Shown: positions 43,553 to 52,338, numbered from the stretch's first letter. The stretch: 64,000 bases of DNA from CAVWSM01 sp963798505 (GCA_963798505.1 CAWCTX010000009.1:248001-312000); one strand, 5' to 3'. Notes: generated by a model not told the origin, from the letters alone. Numbers and translations: made by a program.

Positions 43553-44898
43553 CCGGCACCTCCATCGCTGTCGGCGTCGTCGTGACCGTCGACATCGGGG
43601 GGCTCAACGGCCTCGACCGCGGCAACCGCCTGCGGATCGAGCGAGAACAGCTCACGCAGCGCCTCGGTGTAGTAGTGCCCGCCGGACTCGATCGCGAGCT
43701 CCTTTACCCGCACGGTGGGTGCGTGCAGGAGCTTGTCGACGACCCGTCGTACGGTCGTCTCCACTTCCTGCGCGACAGTGGGGTCGGCGTCGGGCAGCCG
43801 GCTGTTGAGCCTGTGCAGCTCAGTCGTGACGACCTCCTCCGCCATCGCCCGCAACGCGACGACGGTGGGCGCGGCCTGGTCGGCACGCTGCCGGCCGGCG
43901 AACGCCGCCACCTCATCGGCGATGATCGAGCGGGCAGCCGTCAGGTCCTCGGCGCGCGACGCCGCTTCCTCGTCATGGGCGGTGGCGGCGCCGATGACGG
44001 TGAAGTCGACGCGTACGACGCCGGGCAGCTCGGCAACCTCGGGCTCGATGTCGTGCGGGAGTGCGAGGTCGACGAGGCCGAGTGGCCGGCCGCCCCGTTG
44101 CGGCAGGCTGCGTGCGACCAGGTCACGAGCAATGACCGTGCCGCCTGACCCGGTGCACGAGACCACGACGTCGACCGTGGGCAGCAGACTGGCGAGGTCG
44201 GCCAGGGCGACAGCCTCGCCGTCGACAGACTCGGCCAGCCGCTCCCCGTGCTCGAAGGTGCGGTTGGCGACGATGACGTAGGCACCCTGGGCCCGCAGGG
44301 TGGTCGCCGCGAGGGTCGCCATCGACCCGGCGCCCACGACCAGCGCGCGGCGGCCCGAGAGGTCGGAGAGCTCGGTCGGCAGCGCAGCCAGGCCTACGGT
44401 CACGAGGGAGCGGCCGGCCGCGTCGATGCCCGTCTCGGTGTGAGCCCGCTTGCCGACACGCAGCGCCTGCTGGAACAGCGCGTTGAGGGCGCGACCCGCG
44501 GTGCCGGCGGCCTGCGCGTCCTGGAGGGCCGACCGCACCTGCCCGAGAATCTGGCTCTCCCCCGCGACCATGGAGTCGAGCCCGGCGGTCACGGTGAACA
44601 GGTGCTGGACTGCGCGCCCGTCGTAGTGGACGTACAGGTGCGGGGTCAGCTCGTCGGGCGCCAGGCCGGTGTGCCGGACCAGCAGGTCAGTGGCGGCCTC
44701 GAAGCCGCCGTGGAACCGCGCCACGTCGACGTACAGCTCGAGGCGGTTGCAGGTGCCGATCACGGCGGCCTCGGCGACGTGCTCGTTGCGCCCCATGTCG
44801 GCGAGCAGCTTGGCGACACCGTCACTCGTGAGCGCGGCGCGGTCAAGCAGCTCGACGGGGGCGCTGCGGTGCGACAGGCCGATGACGAGGACGCTCAT
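43549..44898 (-). CDS. hemA: Glutamyl-tRNA reductase
   Basis: A 449-residue enzyme reducing glutamyl-tRNA to glutamate 1-semialdehyde, the entry to C5 haem synthesis. The catalytic Cys50 is in IGTCNRLELY, and GESQILGQVRSAL follows. The NADPH domain has ALVVGAGSMATLAATTL. The C-terminal helical dimerisation region ends in an acidic tail (VDGHDDADSDGG). The ATG overlaps the rex stop (ATGA), so Rex and this enzyme are translated together. Confidence 0.96.
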   Translation of the reverse strand: MSVLVIGLSHRSAPVELLDRAALTSDGVAKLLADMGRNEHVAEAAVIGTCNRLELYVDVARFHGGFEAATDLLVRHTGLAPDELTPHLYVHYDGRAVQHLFTVTAGLDSMVAGESQILGQVRSALQDAQAAGTAGRALNALFQQALRVGKRAHTETGIDAAGRSLVTVGLAALPTELSDLSGRRALVVGAGSMATLAATTLRAQGAYVIVANRTFEHGERLAESVDGEAVALADLASLLPTVDVVVSCTGSGGTVIARDLVARSLPQRGGRPLGLVDLALPHDIEPEVAELPGVVRVDFTVIGAATAHDEEAASRAEDLTAARSIIADEVAAFAGRQRADQAAPTVVALRAMAEEVVTTELHRLNSRLPDADPTVAQEVETTVRRVVDKLLHAPTVRVKELAIESGGHYYTEALRELFSLDPQAVAAVEAVEPPDVDGHDDADSDGGAG

Positions 44899-45617
44899 GC
44901 CGGGGTCACCTCCGGCAGCTCCCCGCGGACCTCGCGCAGCACCGCGGCGGCGCCGTTCTTGCGCTGCTCGTGGTAGGCCAGGATCTGCAGCTCGATAGAC
45001 AGGTCGACCTTGCGCAGCTCGACGCCATCGGGGACGGACAGCACGGCGGGTGCGAAGTTGAGAATGCTCGAAACCCCCGCGGCCACCAGCCGTTCGCAGA
45101 CGTCCTGGGCGGCATGCGCTGGTGTGGCGATGACGCCGATGTTGACGCCGCAGGTGCGGATGACCTGCTCGAGCTCGGAGATGTGCCGTACGCGCAGCGC
45201 GCCGACCTGCTCGCCGGTGCGGGCGGGGTCGGCGTCGACGAGAGCGACCACCCGGAAGCCGCGCGTGGCGAACCCGGCGTAGTTGGCCAGCGCGTGGCCG
45301 AGGTTACCGACACCGACGATGAGCACCGACCAGTCCTGGGTGAGGCCGGTCTCGCGGGCGATCTGGTAGGTGAGGTACTCGACCTCGTAGCCGACGCCCC
45401 GGGTGCCGTACGAGCCAAGGTAGGACAGGTCCTTGCGGAGCTTGGCGGAGTTGACCCCGGCGGCCGCGGCCAGCTCCTCGCTGGAGACCGTGCCGATGCC
45501 CCGCTCGGCGAGGGTGGTGAGGGCCCGGAGGTAGAGCGGCAGGCGTGCGACGGTGGCCTCGGGGATACCCCGAGCGAGGCTGCTGTCGTGGTTAGAGACG
45601 CTCCGTCGCCGGCTCAC
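44895..45617 (-). CDS. rex: Redox-sensing transcriptional repressor Rex
   Basis: A 240-residue Rex. The N-terminal winged helix (IPEATVARLPLYLRALTTLAERG; VNSAKLRKDLSYLGSYGTRGVGY) binds DNA and the Rossmann domain (VLIVGVGNLGHALANYAGF) senses the NADH/NAD+ ratio. The GTG start has CGGAG 4 bases upstream. A Rex-type operator lies at 45701-45719, 84 bases upstream of the start, so the rex-hemACD run is probably autoregulated, as reported in Streptomyces coelicolor. Confidence 0.95.
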   Translation of the reverse strand: MSRRRSVSNHDSSLARGIPEATVARLPLYLRALTTLAERGIGTVSSEELAAAAGVNSAKLRKDLSYLGSYGTRGVGYEVEYLTYQIARETGLTQDWSVLIVGVGNLGHALANYAGFATRGFRVVALVDADPARTGEQVGALRVRHISELEQVIRTCGVNIGVIATPAHAAQDVCERLVAAGVSSILNFAPAVLSVPDGVELRKVDLSIELQILAYHEQRKNGAAAVLREVRGELPEVTPA

Positions 45618-45700
45618 TATGCTCCGCTGATGGAACGGGCCGGGCTGCGCTCAGGGCAACCCTGCCCAGGGTCGGATGTACAGCACCACACACTAGGCGC

Positions 45701-45719
45701 TTGTGAACGTGCGAACAAA
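45701..45719. promoter_or_regulatory. Rex operator (ROP) upstream of rex-hemACD
   Basis: TTGTGAACGTGCGAACAAA has two half-sites, TTGTGAAC and its imperfect inverted partner GCGAACAAA (read as TTTGTTCGC). The left half-site fits the actinobacterial Rex consensus TGTGAACGCGTTCACA; the right half is weaker. It lies between rex and the glutaredoxin gene, both on the minus strand, upstream of rex. Confidence 0.75.
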
Positions 45720-45769
45720 GTCGCTGATCATGGTATTGCTCGCGGCGGTGTGACAACGATCACGCGTGC

Positions 45770-46021
45770 CTATGTGAGAGCCTTCGCCAGCCGTACGGGG
45801 TCGACGCGCCAGAAGTCGTGCTGCGCGCCGTCGACGAAGATCACGGGGATCATCTCGGCGTAGGCCCGCGCCAGCTCGGGGTCGTCGAGGATCGAGCGCT
45901 CCGCCCACTCGACGCCCAGCTGGCCGCACACGTCGGCGACGATCGCGCGCGCGTCGTCGCACAGGTGGCACCCGGGCTTTCCGAGCAGCAGCACGCGCGG
46001 CTCGCCCGCAGTCCCGGTCAT
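45770..46021 (-). CDS. Glutaredoxin-like family protein
   Basis: An 83-residue thioredoxin-fold protein. LLLGKPGCHLCDDARAIV has the redox CxxC (CHLC), and IPVIFVDGAQHDFWRVDP is the cis-proline segment. It resembles the mycobacterial Rv0508 product, found next to hemA in the same order. Disulfide reduction partners are not known. It is divergent from the HAD phosphatase gene and lies directly upstream of the Rex-controlled operon. Confidence 0.88.
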   Translation of the reverse strand: MTGTAGEPRVLLLGKPGCHLCDDARAIVADVCGQLGVEWAERSILDDPELARAYAEMIPVIFVDGAQHDFWRVDPVRLAKALT

Positions 46022-46095
46022 GCTCGGGAGTGTACGGTCGCCGATCGCACGGGCCGGACAGTCACAAAGGCCGCCGAGTGCATAGGCTGTGGATC

Positions 46096-46962
46096 ATGCC
46101 TCGCCTGCGGCGCAGCCCAGACCCCTCTCCGGTGGTCTCCGGCGAGGTCTCCGCCGCGGCCACGGAGGTCGGCACTCCACTGGAGACGGGTCCAGACGTC
46201 CGGGCGGCGGCGTTCTTCGACGTGGACAACACGATCCTCCGTGGCGCGTCGCTGTTCGTGCTCGCCCGCGGGCTCTACAAGCGCAAGTTCTTCGGCGTGA
46301 GCGATGTGGCCGCGTTCGCCTGGCAGCAGCTCGCCTTCCGGGTCGGCGGCTCGGAGAACCCCGAGCACATCGCCAAGGTCCGCCAATCGGCCCTGTCGTT
46401 CATCGCCGGGCACAGTGTCGCCGAGCTGCGCACAGTCTCCGAGGAGATCTTCGACGACGACCTGCACGACAGCGTGTGGCCGGGCACGCACGCGCTGGCG
46501 CAGAGCCATCTCGACAGCGGCCAGCGGGTCTGGCTCGTGACGGCGACTCCGATCGAGGTCGCCGAGATCATCGCCGCCCGGCTGGGACTCACCGGTGCAC
46601 TAGGCACGGTCGCCGAGCACGTCGACGGCGTCTACACCGGGCGTCTGGTGGGCGACCTGCTGCATGGGCAGGCCAAGGCCGAGGCAATCAAGGCGCTGGC
46701 CATCCGCGAAGGACTCGAGCTCGAGCGCTGCAGCGCCTACAGCGACTCGGCCAACGACATCCCGATGCTGTCGATGGTCGGCTACCCGTGCGCGATCAAC
46801 CCGGACTCCGAGCTTCGGTCGTACGCGCGCGCGCAGGGCTGGCGCGTACGCGACTACCGCACCGGCAGACGGGTAGCCAAGGTGGGCGCGGCCGCGGCAG
46901 CCGGGGCCGTCGTGGGTGGCGGGACGACCGCGGCCGTGGTGGCGATCCGCCGGCGCCGCTGA
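46096..46962 (+). CDS. HAD-IB family hydrolase (SerB1-like)
   Basis: A 288-residue HAD phosphatase. AAFFDVDNTILRGASLFVL has the nucleophile DxDxT, LVTATPIEVAE carries motif II and SDSANDIPMLSMVG motif IV with the metal aspartates. The end is a small hydrophobic helix (AAAAAGAVVGGGTTAAVVAI) with an Arg tail, so it may attach to the membrane. It resembles the Rv0505c (SerB1) group, adjacent to the same neighbours in mycobacteria. The substrate is uncertain and phosphoserine is one candidate. Confidence 0.87.
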   Translation: MPRLRRSPDPSPVVSGEVSAAATEVGTPLETGPDVRAAAFFDVDNTILRGASLFVLARGLYKRKFFGVSDVAAFAWQQLAFRVGGSENPEHIAKVRQSALSFIAGHSVAELRTVSEEIFDDDLHDSVWPGTHALAQSHLDSGQRVWLVTATPIEVAEIIAARLGLTGALGTVAEHVDGVYTGRLVGDLLHGQAKAEAIKALAIREGLELERCSAYSDSANDIPMLSMVGYPCAINPDSELRSYARAQGWRVRDYRTGRRVAKVGAAAAAGAVVGGGTTAAVVAIRRRR

Positions 46963-46970
46963 AACCTGAT

Positions 46971-47013
46971 CAGGGTCCCCCGTGTCCGAACCTTTTGGAC
47001 ATGGGGGACCCTG
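46971..47013. repeat. Palindromic intergenic repeat, copy 2
   Basis: Arms 46971-46987 and 46997-47013 pair over 17 bases, one a G-T wobble, with a short central TTGG/CCGAA loop. The middle matches the copy at 6149-6199 apart from four bases. It begins 8 bases after the HAD gene. The downstream gene is the subtilase, absent from the corresponding mycobacterial order, so the repeat sits at a junction of the conserved block. Confidence 0.8.
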
Positions 47014-47136
47014 CTCGGCTTTGTGGAGGTCTTGTCGAGACGTCCGGGTCTGTGTCAGGTTGCACTGCCGGCATCTGCCGGCAGCTTCCGCCGCACCTCA
47101 CCTGGCCGCGGCGGGACCAGGCAGCAGGGAGACAGC

Positions 47137-48625
47137 ATGCGTGCACCCCGCAAGAGACGAGCTACCGCGGCCACCGCCGTGGTGGGCGTCGCCACCGTCG
47201 CCGCGATGGGCTTGGTCGCGCCAACCGCGACTGCCGAGTCAGGCGCCAAGTCGACCTATCTTGTCGTCGGATCTCAAGGAGCCAGCACGAAGGCGGTCAA
47301 GGCTGTGCAGGCGGCCGGCGCGTCCGTGGTCGCGAACTACTCCCAGATCGGTGTCCTGGTCGTCTCGGCGACCGAGGCGCAAGCTGGGGACCTTCAGAAG
47401 GCTGGCGTCGGCGACGTCGCGTCCACCAAGGGTCTTGGCAGCGTGCTGGATGAGGACCTGAACTTTGAGATGGTGGCCAGCGTGGAGGCGGGCGCCACTG
47501 GATCCACGCTGGCCGACGCTGAGTCCGAGCCACTCTGGGGACTCCAGTGGAACATGCCTCAGATCGACCTTGTCGAAGCGCACGCCGTGACCACCGGGGC
47601 CCCGGACGTCGTCGTGGGCGTGCTCGACTCTGGGATCGCGGCAATGCATCCCGACCTGGCCGACCGGGTCGACGCGTCTCTGTCGGCGTCCTGCTTGTCG
47701 GGTGCTCCGGACACCTCGTTCCCGTCGTGGCAGCCGACGACGTCGAGCCACGGCACGCACGTGGCGGGCACCATCGCAGCGAGCCTCAACGGCATTGGTG
47801 TCACCGGTGTCGCCCCCGACGTGACCCTGGCCGCGGTCAAGGTGGTCAATGACGACGGCTTCATCTACCCGGAAGCCGCCCTATGCGGGTTCATGTGGGC
47901 CGCGGACCACGGGTTCGACCTGACCAACAACAGCTACTTCATCGACCCGTGGGAGTTCAACTGCCGTAACGACGCGCGGCAGCGGCCGGTCTGGCAGGCC
48001 ATCCAGCGAGCGATCCGCTACTCCAGTAGCCAGGGCGTACTCAACATCGCGTCGGCGGGCAACAGCAACGTCGATCTGCAGCACAAGTTCATCGATGACA
48101 GCAGCCCCAATGATGGCTCGTCGCCAGTCGAGACGCGGGTCATCAACGGTGCCTGCGTGGACCTGCCCGCCGAAGCCCCTGGTGTCGTCACGGTCTCTGC
48201 CGTGGGCACCCAGCGGCTGAAGAGCTACTACTCCTCGTACGGGAAGGGCGTCGTCGAGGTCGCGGCTCCGGGCGGTGACACCCGTCAGCCGGACCCGATC
48301 GGTCTCGACGATTGCGAACGCCGTGCTCTCCACGGTGGTCAACACCACCACCGGGGCCTTTGGCTGGGGATACTCGCAGGGCACATCGATGGCGTCGCCG
48401 CACGTGGCCGGCGTCGCGGCCCTCGCGCTCAGTGCGCACGGCGACATGTCGCCAGGCAAGCTCGCGTCGCTGCTGCAGCAGACCGCTGAGGCGTTGCCCT
48501 GCCCGGTGGGCGTCTACAACCCGAGGCCGGGGCTCGATCAGTTCCTGGCCGAGTGCAGCGGCGGCCTGGCCAACAACTCCTTCTATGGCCACGGCGAGGT
48601 GAATGCAGCCGCGGCGGTGAGCTGA
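47137..48625 (+). CDS. Secreted subtilisin-family serine protease (one frame break)
   Basis: About 495 residues with a Sec signal peptide (AATAVVGVATVAAMGLVAPTATA). An N-terminal propeptide of about 100 residues precedes the S8 domain. VVVGVLDSGI has the catalytic Asp, SSHGTHVAGTIA the His, and YSQGTSMASPHVAG the Ser. The frame breaks near 48290 between PGGDTRQPDP and SVSTIANAVLSTV; removing one base restores it. AGGGAG precedes the ATG. Neither neighbour suggests a substrate. It is not part of the conserved mycobacterial block. Confidence 0.85.
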
Positions 48626-48643
48626 CGATCGCGGGCGCGGCGG

Positions 48644-49567
48644 TCAGCCCCACACGTAGGCACGCCGCGCCCGCAGCTCGTCGACCAGCCGCTGCACGGT
48701 GTCGCGCACCTGGTCGGACAACTCGAAGATCACCATCGGGTCGTCGCCCTCGTCGGGGCCATAGGAGTTGGTCGGGATGGGCTCGCCGAACTCGATGAGC
48801 CACTTCGACGGCAGTGGCACCAGCCCGAGCGGCCCGAGCCACGGGAAGGTCGGGGTCACGGGGAAGTACGGCAGCCGGAGCAGCCGCGCCAGCACCGGGA
48901 TGTCGCCGATCAGCGGGTAGATCTCCTCCGCGCCGACGATCGCGCACGGCACGATCGGAACTCCGGCCCGCACAGCGGCGGACACATAGCCGCCGCGCCC
49001 GAACCGCTGCAGCTTGTAGCGCTCGCTGAAGCGCTTCCCGCTGCCCTTGTAGCCCTCCGGCCAGACGCCCACGAGCTCACCCGCAGCAAGCAGCGAGTCG
49101 ACGTCCTCACGGGAGGCGAGCGTGGCCCCGCTCTTGCGGGCCATCTCACCGACGAAGGGCGCGGAGAACACGATGTCGCCGCCGAGGCAGCGTAGGTGGC
49201 GACCCTTGGGATGCTCGTCGTGGACGGCCAGCTGCGTCATCACAGAGTCGAGGGCGATGGTGCCGGAGTGGTTGGCGACCACCAGGGCAGCACCCTCGTT
49301 GGGAAGGTGCTCGACGCCGCTCACCTCGACCCGGAACCAGCGCTGGTAGAGCGGACGAATCGCGGGCAGGAGGATGTTGTCGGTGAGCTCGGCGTCGAAC
49401 CCGAACACGTCGACGTCGTACTCGCCGGTGAGCCGGCGCCGCAGGAACGACACACCCGCCGCAAGCTGACGCTGCGCGTCGTCGGGCAGGTGCCCGGCCA
49501 TCTGGCCGAGCGTCTCGGCCAGCTGGACCAGCTGCTGCGGGAGCGCGACCTCCTGTTCCTCACCCAT
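48644..49567 (-). CDS. Lysophospholipid acyltransferase family protein (PlsC-like)
   Basis: A 307-residue acyltransferase. VVANHSGTIALDSVM has the NHxxxxD catalytic motif (NHSGTIALD), GVWPEGYKGSGKRFSERY the second motif and VPIVPCAIVGAEE the third. It should transfer an acyl chain to lysophosphatidate or another lysolipid at the membrane. It matches the Rv0502 position and overlaps the epimerase gene by 8 bases. A long N-terminal extension (about 80 residues) precedes the catalytic domain. Confidence 0.87.
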   Translation of the reverse strand: MGEEQEVALPQQLVQLAETLGQMAGHLPDDAQRQLAAGVSFLRRRLTGEYDVDVFGFDAELTDNILLPAIRPLYQRWFRVEVSGVEHLPNEGAALVVANHSGTIALDSVMTQLAVHDEHPKGRHLRCLGGDIVFSAPFVGEMARKSGATLASREDVDSLLAAGELVGVWPEGYKGSGKRFSERYKLQRFGRGGYVSAAVRAGVPIVPCAIVGAEEIYPLIGDIPVLARLLRLPYFPVTPTFPWLGPLGLVPLPSKWLIEFGEPIPTNSYGPDEGDDPMVIFELSDQVRDTVQRLVDELRARRAYVWG

Positions 49568-50582
49568 CGACTGCCTCCAGCCCCGAAAGGAAAGCCTCCT
49601 CGGCCGTGTGAACGCGACTTGCCGCGAACGGGCCGCCGCCGCGTGCCTCGACGAACGACGCGAACGCGTCTGCCGTGCTGAACCGCGGCACGAAGTCACG
49701 CTCGACGCGGATGCGGGTCGTGTCGACGCCGCGGCCGTACGACAGCAAGGTGAGCATCTCCGGTGTGAACCCGGCGATGCCGAACCTCCGCATCATCTGC
49801 CCCGCGTAGCCGGTGGCAAACCTCGGGATCGGGAGCTCCGGCCGGCCAGCGCGGCGCACGGCCTGGCTCACCAGGAGGATGCCCTCGCCGGCGACGTTGT
49901 AGGTGCCGTGCCACTGCTCCACGGCCGCCCGGTGCACCGCCTCGATGCCGTCGTCCTCGTGGACGAACTGCAGGCGCGCGTCGAAGCCGAGGATGGTCGG
50001 GATGACCGGGAGCGAGAAGTACTCCGTGAGCGGCGTGCGGACCGTCGGACCGATGAAGTTGGCGAACCTCAGGATCGACACCGCGACGTCGGGGCGGCGG
50101 CGAGCGAAGCCGCGGACGTAGGCCTCCACCTCGATCGAGTCCTTGGGGAACCCACGGCGAGGGGTCACCTTCGCCGACATGTCCTCGCGGAACAGCGCCG
50201 GGTCGCGCGGTGACCCGCCGTAGACGACCGTCGACGACTTGATGACCACGGACTGCACGGTGTCGGACTTCTGGCACGCGCCCAGGAGCTGCATCGTGCC
50301 GATGATGTTGATCTCTTTCTGCGGTACGCGGCCACCGGCGTCGCGTGGCGTCGTCAGGACGTTCATGTGCACGACGGCATCGGGCCCGATCGCGTGCAGC
50401 AGCTCGGGCAGCTCCGGGCGCCGGATGTCGGCCCGCACGAACTCGGCGCCGCCGATGTCGTAGGGCGAGTCGATGACGTCAACGCCGACCACCTTGTCGA
50501 CGGCAGGGTCGGCGGCCAGGCGGGTGGCCAGGTTGGCGCCCAACTGCCGGGCGACGCCCGTCACCAACACCACGCGGGACAT
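49560..50582 (-). CDS. NAD-dependent epimerase/dehydratase (extended SDR)
   Basis: A 340-residue SDR. VVLVTGVARQLGANLATRLA is the NAD-binding region, with the glycine-rich motif modified to GVARQLG. SSTVVYGGSP has the Ser-Thr followed by the catalytic Tyr, but the usual YxxxK is not clearly placed, so the enzyme may be divergent. In mycobacteria this position (Rv0501) is annotated as galE2. GGGGAG lies 8 bases before the ATG at 50582. It forms a pair with the acyltransferase. Confidence 0.83.
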   Translation of the reverse strand: MSRVVLVTGVARQLGANLATRLAADPAVDKVVGVDVIDSPYDIGGAEFVRADIRRPELPELLHAIGPDAVVHMNVLTTPRDAGGRVPQKEINIIGTMQLLGACQKSDTVQSVVIKSSTVVYGGSPRDPALFREDMSAKVTPRRGFPKDSIEVEAYVRGFARRRPDVAVSILRFANFIGPTVRTPLTEYFSLPVIPTILGFDARLQFVHEDDGIEAVHRAAVEQWHGTYNVAGEGILLVSQAVRRAGRPELPIPRFATGYAGQMMRRFGIAGFTPEMLTLLSYGRGVDTTRIRVERDFVPRFSTADAFASFVEARGGGPFAASRVHTAEEAFLSGLEAVDG

Positions 50583-50649
50583 AGACCCGCTCCCCTCGTC
50601 GGTGCTGCCGATCTTACGCACCTGCCGCAAGCCGACAGAGTTCCAGAGA

Positions 50650-50740
50650 CGAAACGATCACGTTACCGATGTCCGTGGGGGTGTGCAGGGCTCAGAGGCC
50701 TCGCAGACGCCCCAGAGGCATCGGTATCGTGATCGTTTCG
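50650..50740. repeat. Long intergenic hairpin between bS22 and epimerase genes
   Basis: Arms 50650-50671 and 50719-50740 pair over 22 bases with one mismatch. They start CGAAACGATCACG and end CGTGATCGTTTCG, and a 47-base GC-rich loop contains a GAGGCCTC palindrome. It sits in the gap of 195 bases between the bS22 and epimerase genes, both on the minus strand. A GATCA block recurs here and in the hemD-hemB hairpin. Confidence 0.65.
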
Positions 50741-50777
50741 AGCGCAAGGACGACCGGGCGAGCGAACGCTCAGTCGC

Positions 50778-50879
50778 TCACTTGCCGAGCTTGCGACGCT
50801 GCACGCGGGTCTTGCGGAGCAGCTTGCGGTGCTTCTTCTTCGCCATGCGCTTGCGGCGCTTCTTGATTACGGAGCCCAC
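50778..50879 (-). CDS. Ribosomal protein bS22 (AURKAIP1/COX24 domain)
   Basis: A 33-residue, extremely basic protein starting at GTG, reading GSVIKKRRKRMAKKKHRKLL and ending VQRRKLGK. This is the bS22 protein of the actinobacterial small ribosomal subunit (Rv0500B in M. tuberculosis). GAGGA lies about 6 bases before the GTG. It is too short for most gene finders. Its neighbours, the HTH and epimerase genes, match Rv0500A and Rv0501. Confidence 0.93.
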   Translation of the reverse strand: MGSVIKKRRKRMAKKKHRKLLRKTRVQRRKLGK

Positions 50880-50945
50880 GGGGAGTCCTCATTCGTCGTC
50901 GTAACAGGTACGGCCGTCGCGGGCCGACCCCGCGGACACTGGCCC

Positions 50946-52037
50946 TCAGGGTACCCGCCCGCGCGGGTCGGGCACGACGCGGTTCGGCAGCCGCCACATG
51001 TCCACGAGGGCATGCGGGTCGCCCGGCGGCACGGCCAGCGGCGTGGCGGCAGCCCCACCGCGCGCCTGGGTCTGCATCGGCGGGTCGGTGTAGAAGCCAG
51101 TCATCTCGCCGTGGTCGTTGATCGCGCTGATCTGGGTGCTCGAGGCGCCGGGCACGTTGATCATTGTGAGCTCGCCGTCGTCGAGCAGGTAGCCGCCGAT
51201 CCTCCCGATTCCGTCCGGGCCGACGCGCAGGTAGGCGCCGGCGATCTGGCCCTTGTTGTTGATGCCGAACGGGATCGTCTGAAACGAGTCGGGCACGTCG
51301 GGCAGCGTGACGAACTTTCCGTCACGTGTCCGCAGCCATCCGAAGGCGGAGAGGGGGTCCGGCACGATGCCGATCCCCACTATGTCGCCACGGTCGTTGA
51401 GGTCGGTCACAAGGGTGTACGTCGCGCCAGGTGCGTCGATCCGGGTGAACTTCCCGTCGTCGTACACGAAGCCGCGGTAGGTGCGATTCGGCACCGCGCT
51501 GTTCTGAAGGTTGTAGGCGCCGCCGACCTGGCCGCGGTTGTTGCCCTTGACGACTGCGGTGATGACAGCGCCTGGGAAGTCGATGGTCTCGAACCGCCCA
51601 CGCTTGTCCCGCCGGTAGCCGTGACCCTCGCCGTCCGGGTCGTCCGCGTACTCGCCGAAATTGCCGAAGACCTCCCCGCGGTCGCCGCCCCCCGACGCAT
51701 AGTTGAGGTCTCCGTCGTGGTTCGGGACCTCCACCGTCTCGATGCGACCCCGGCGGTCCCGGGTGAAGCCGTGCTGCTCGAGGTCGTCGGCGTCGTAGGA
51801 GGCGCCGACGACGGTGCCACGATTGGTGATGTCGGAGCCCACTGTGTGCGAGGCGCCGGGGACGTCGAAGCGGTCGAACTCGCCGTCATCGAGGACGAAG
51901 CCGTGCATCACCCTATTTCTGTCGATGGCCGGGTCCTGCGCCGTCGCGGGCGACGCGGTCATCGCCAGCGCCGCTACGACAATGACCGCTGCCGATGCCG
52001 CCTGCGCCGGGCGTGTCTTTCGAGTTGTCCAAGGCAT
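50946..52037 (-). CDS. Secreted HAF-repeat protein
   Basis: A 363-residue protein with a signal peptide (AASAAVIVVAALAMTASPATAQD). It contains about six repeats of the form GFVxDDGxFxRFDVPGAxxTxxxxINxxGxxxG, for example at RIDAPGATYTLVTDLNDRGDIVG. This is the extracellular HAF repeat family, predicted to fold as a beta-propeller. It should be exported. It lies between the HTH and bS22 genes, which are adjacent in mycobacteria, so it is an insertion into a conserved block. The role is unknown. Confidence 0.83.
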   Translation of the reverse strand: MPWTTRKTRPAQAASAAVIVVAALAMTASPATAQDPAIDRNRVMHGFVLDDGEFDRFDVPGASHTVGSDITNRGTVVGASYDADDLEQHGFTRDRRGRIETVEVPNHDGDLNYASGGGDRGEVFGNFGEYADDPDGEGHGYRRDKRGRFETIDFPGAVITAVVKGNNRGQVGGAYNLQNSAVPNRTYRGFVYDDGKFTRIDAPGATYTLVTDLNDRGDIVGIGIVPDPLSAFGWLRTRDGKFVTLPDVPDSFQTIPFGINNKGQIAGAYLRVGPDGIGRIGGYLLDDGELTMINVPGASSTQISAINDHGEMTGFYTDPPMQTQARGGAAATPLAVPPGDPHALVDMWRLPNRVVPDPRGRVP

Positions 52038-52125
52038 GGCTGACCACCTCCTTGTGCGGCGCCCTGCGTAATCAGGGCGTCATAAAGGAGATTCGTCGCG
52101 ATGCGTGATCGGGATGGAGCCGCAG

Positions 52126-52338
52126 TCAGCCGGCCTGGATGAACGAGTCCCGCAGATAGTCCTGGACCGCCTGCTCGGGGATGCGGAACGACCGGCCCAC
52201 CTGCACGGCAGGCAGCGTGCCGGCATGCACGAGCCGATAGACGGTCATCCGAGATACGCGCATGACGGCCGCGACTTCGGCAACGGTCAGGAAGCGCACG
52301 TCGAGGGGATCGGACTTGTCCCCCGTCACCCGGGCCAT
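52126..52338 (-). CDS. Small helix-turn-helix protein (Rv0500A-like, BldC/excisionase fold)
   Basis: A 70-residue protein. FLTVAEVAAVMRVSRMTVYRLVHAGTLPAVQVGRSFRIPEQAV is a MerR-like, excisionase-type DNA-binding domain, as in BldC. It has no effector domain. The ATG at 52338 is chosen; an in-frame ATG lies 9 bases upstream and GAGGCGG precedes both. It is conserved at this position in mycobacteria (Rv0500A). Its regulatory targets are unknown. Confidence 0.87.
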   Translation of the reverse strand: MARVTGDKSDPLDVRFLTVAEVAAVMRVSRMTVYRLVHAGTLPAVQVGRSFRIPEQAVQDYLRDSFIQAG

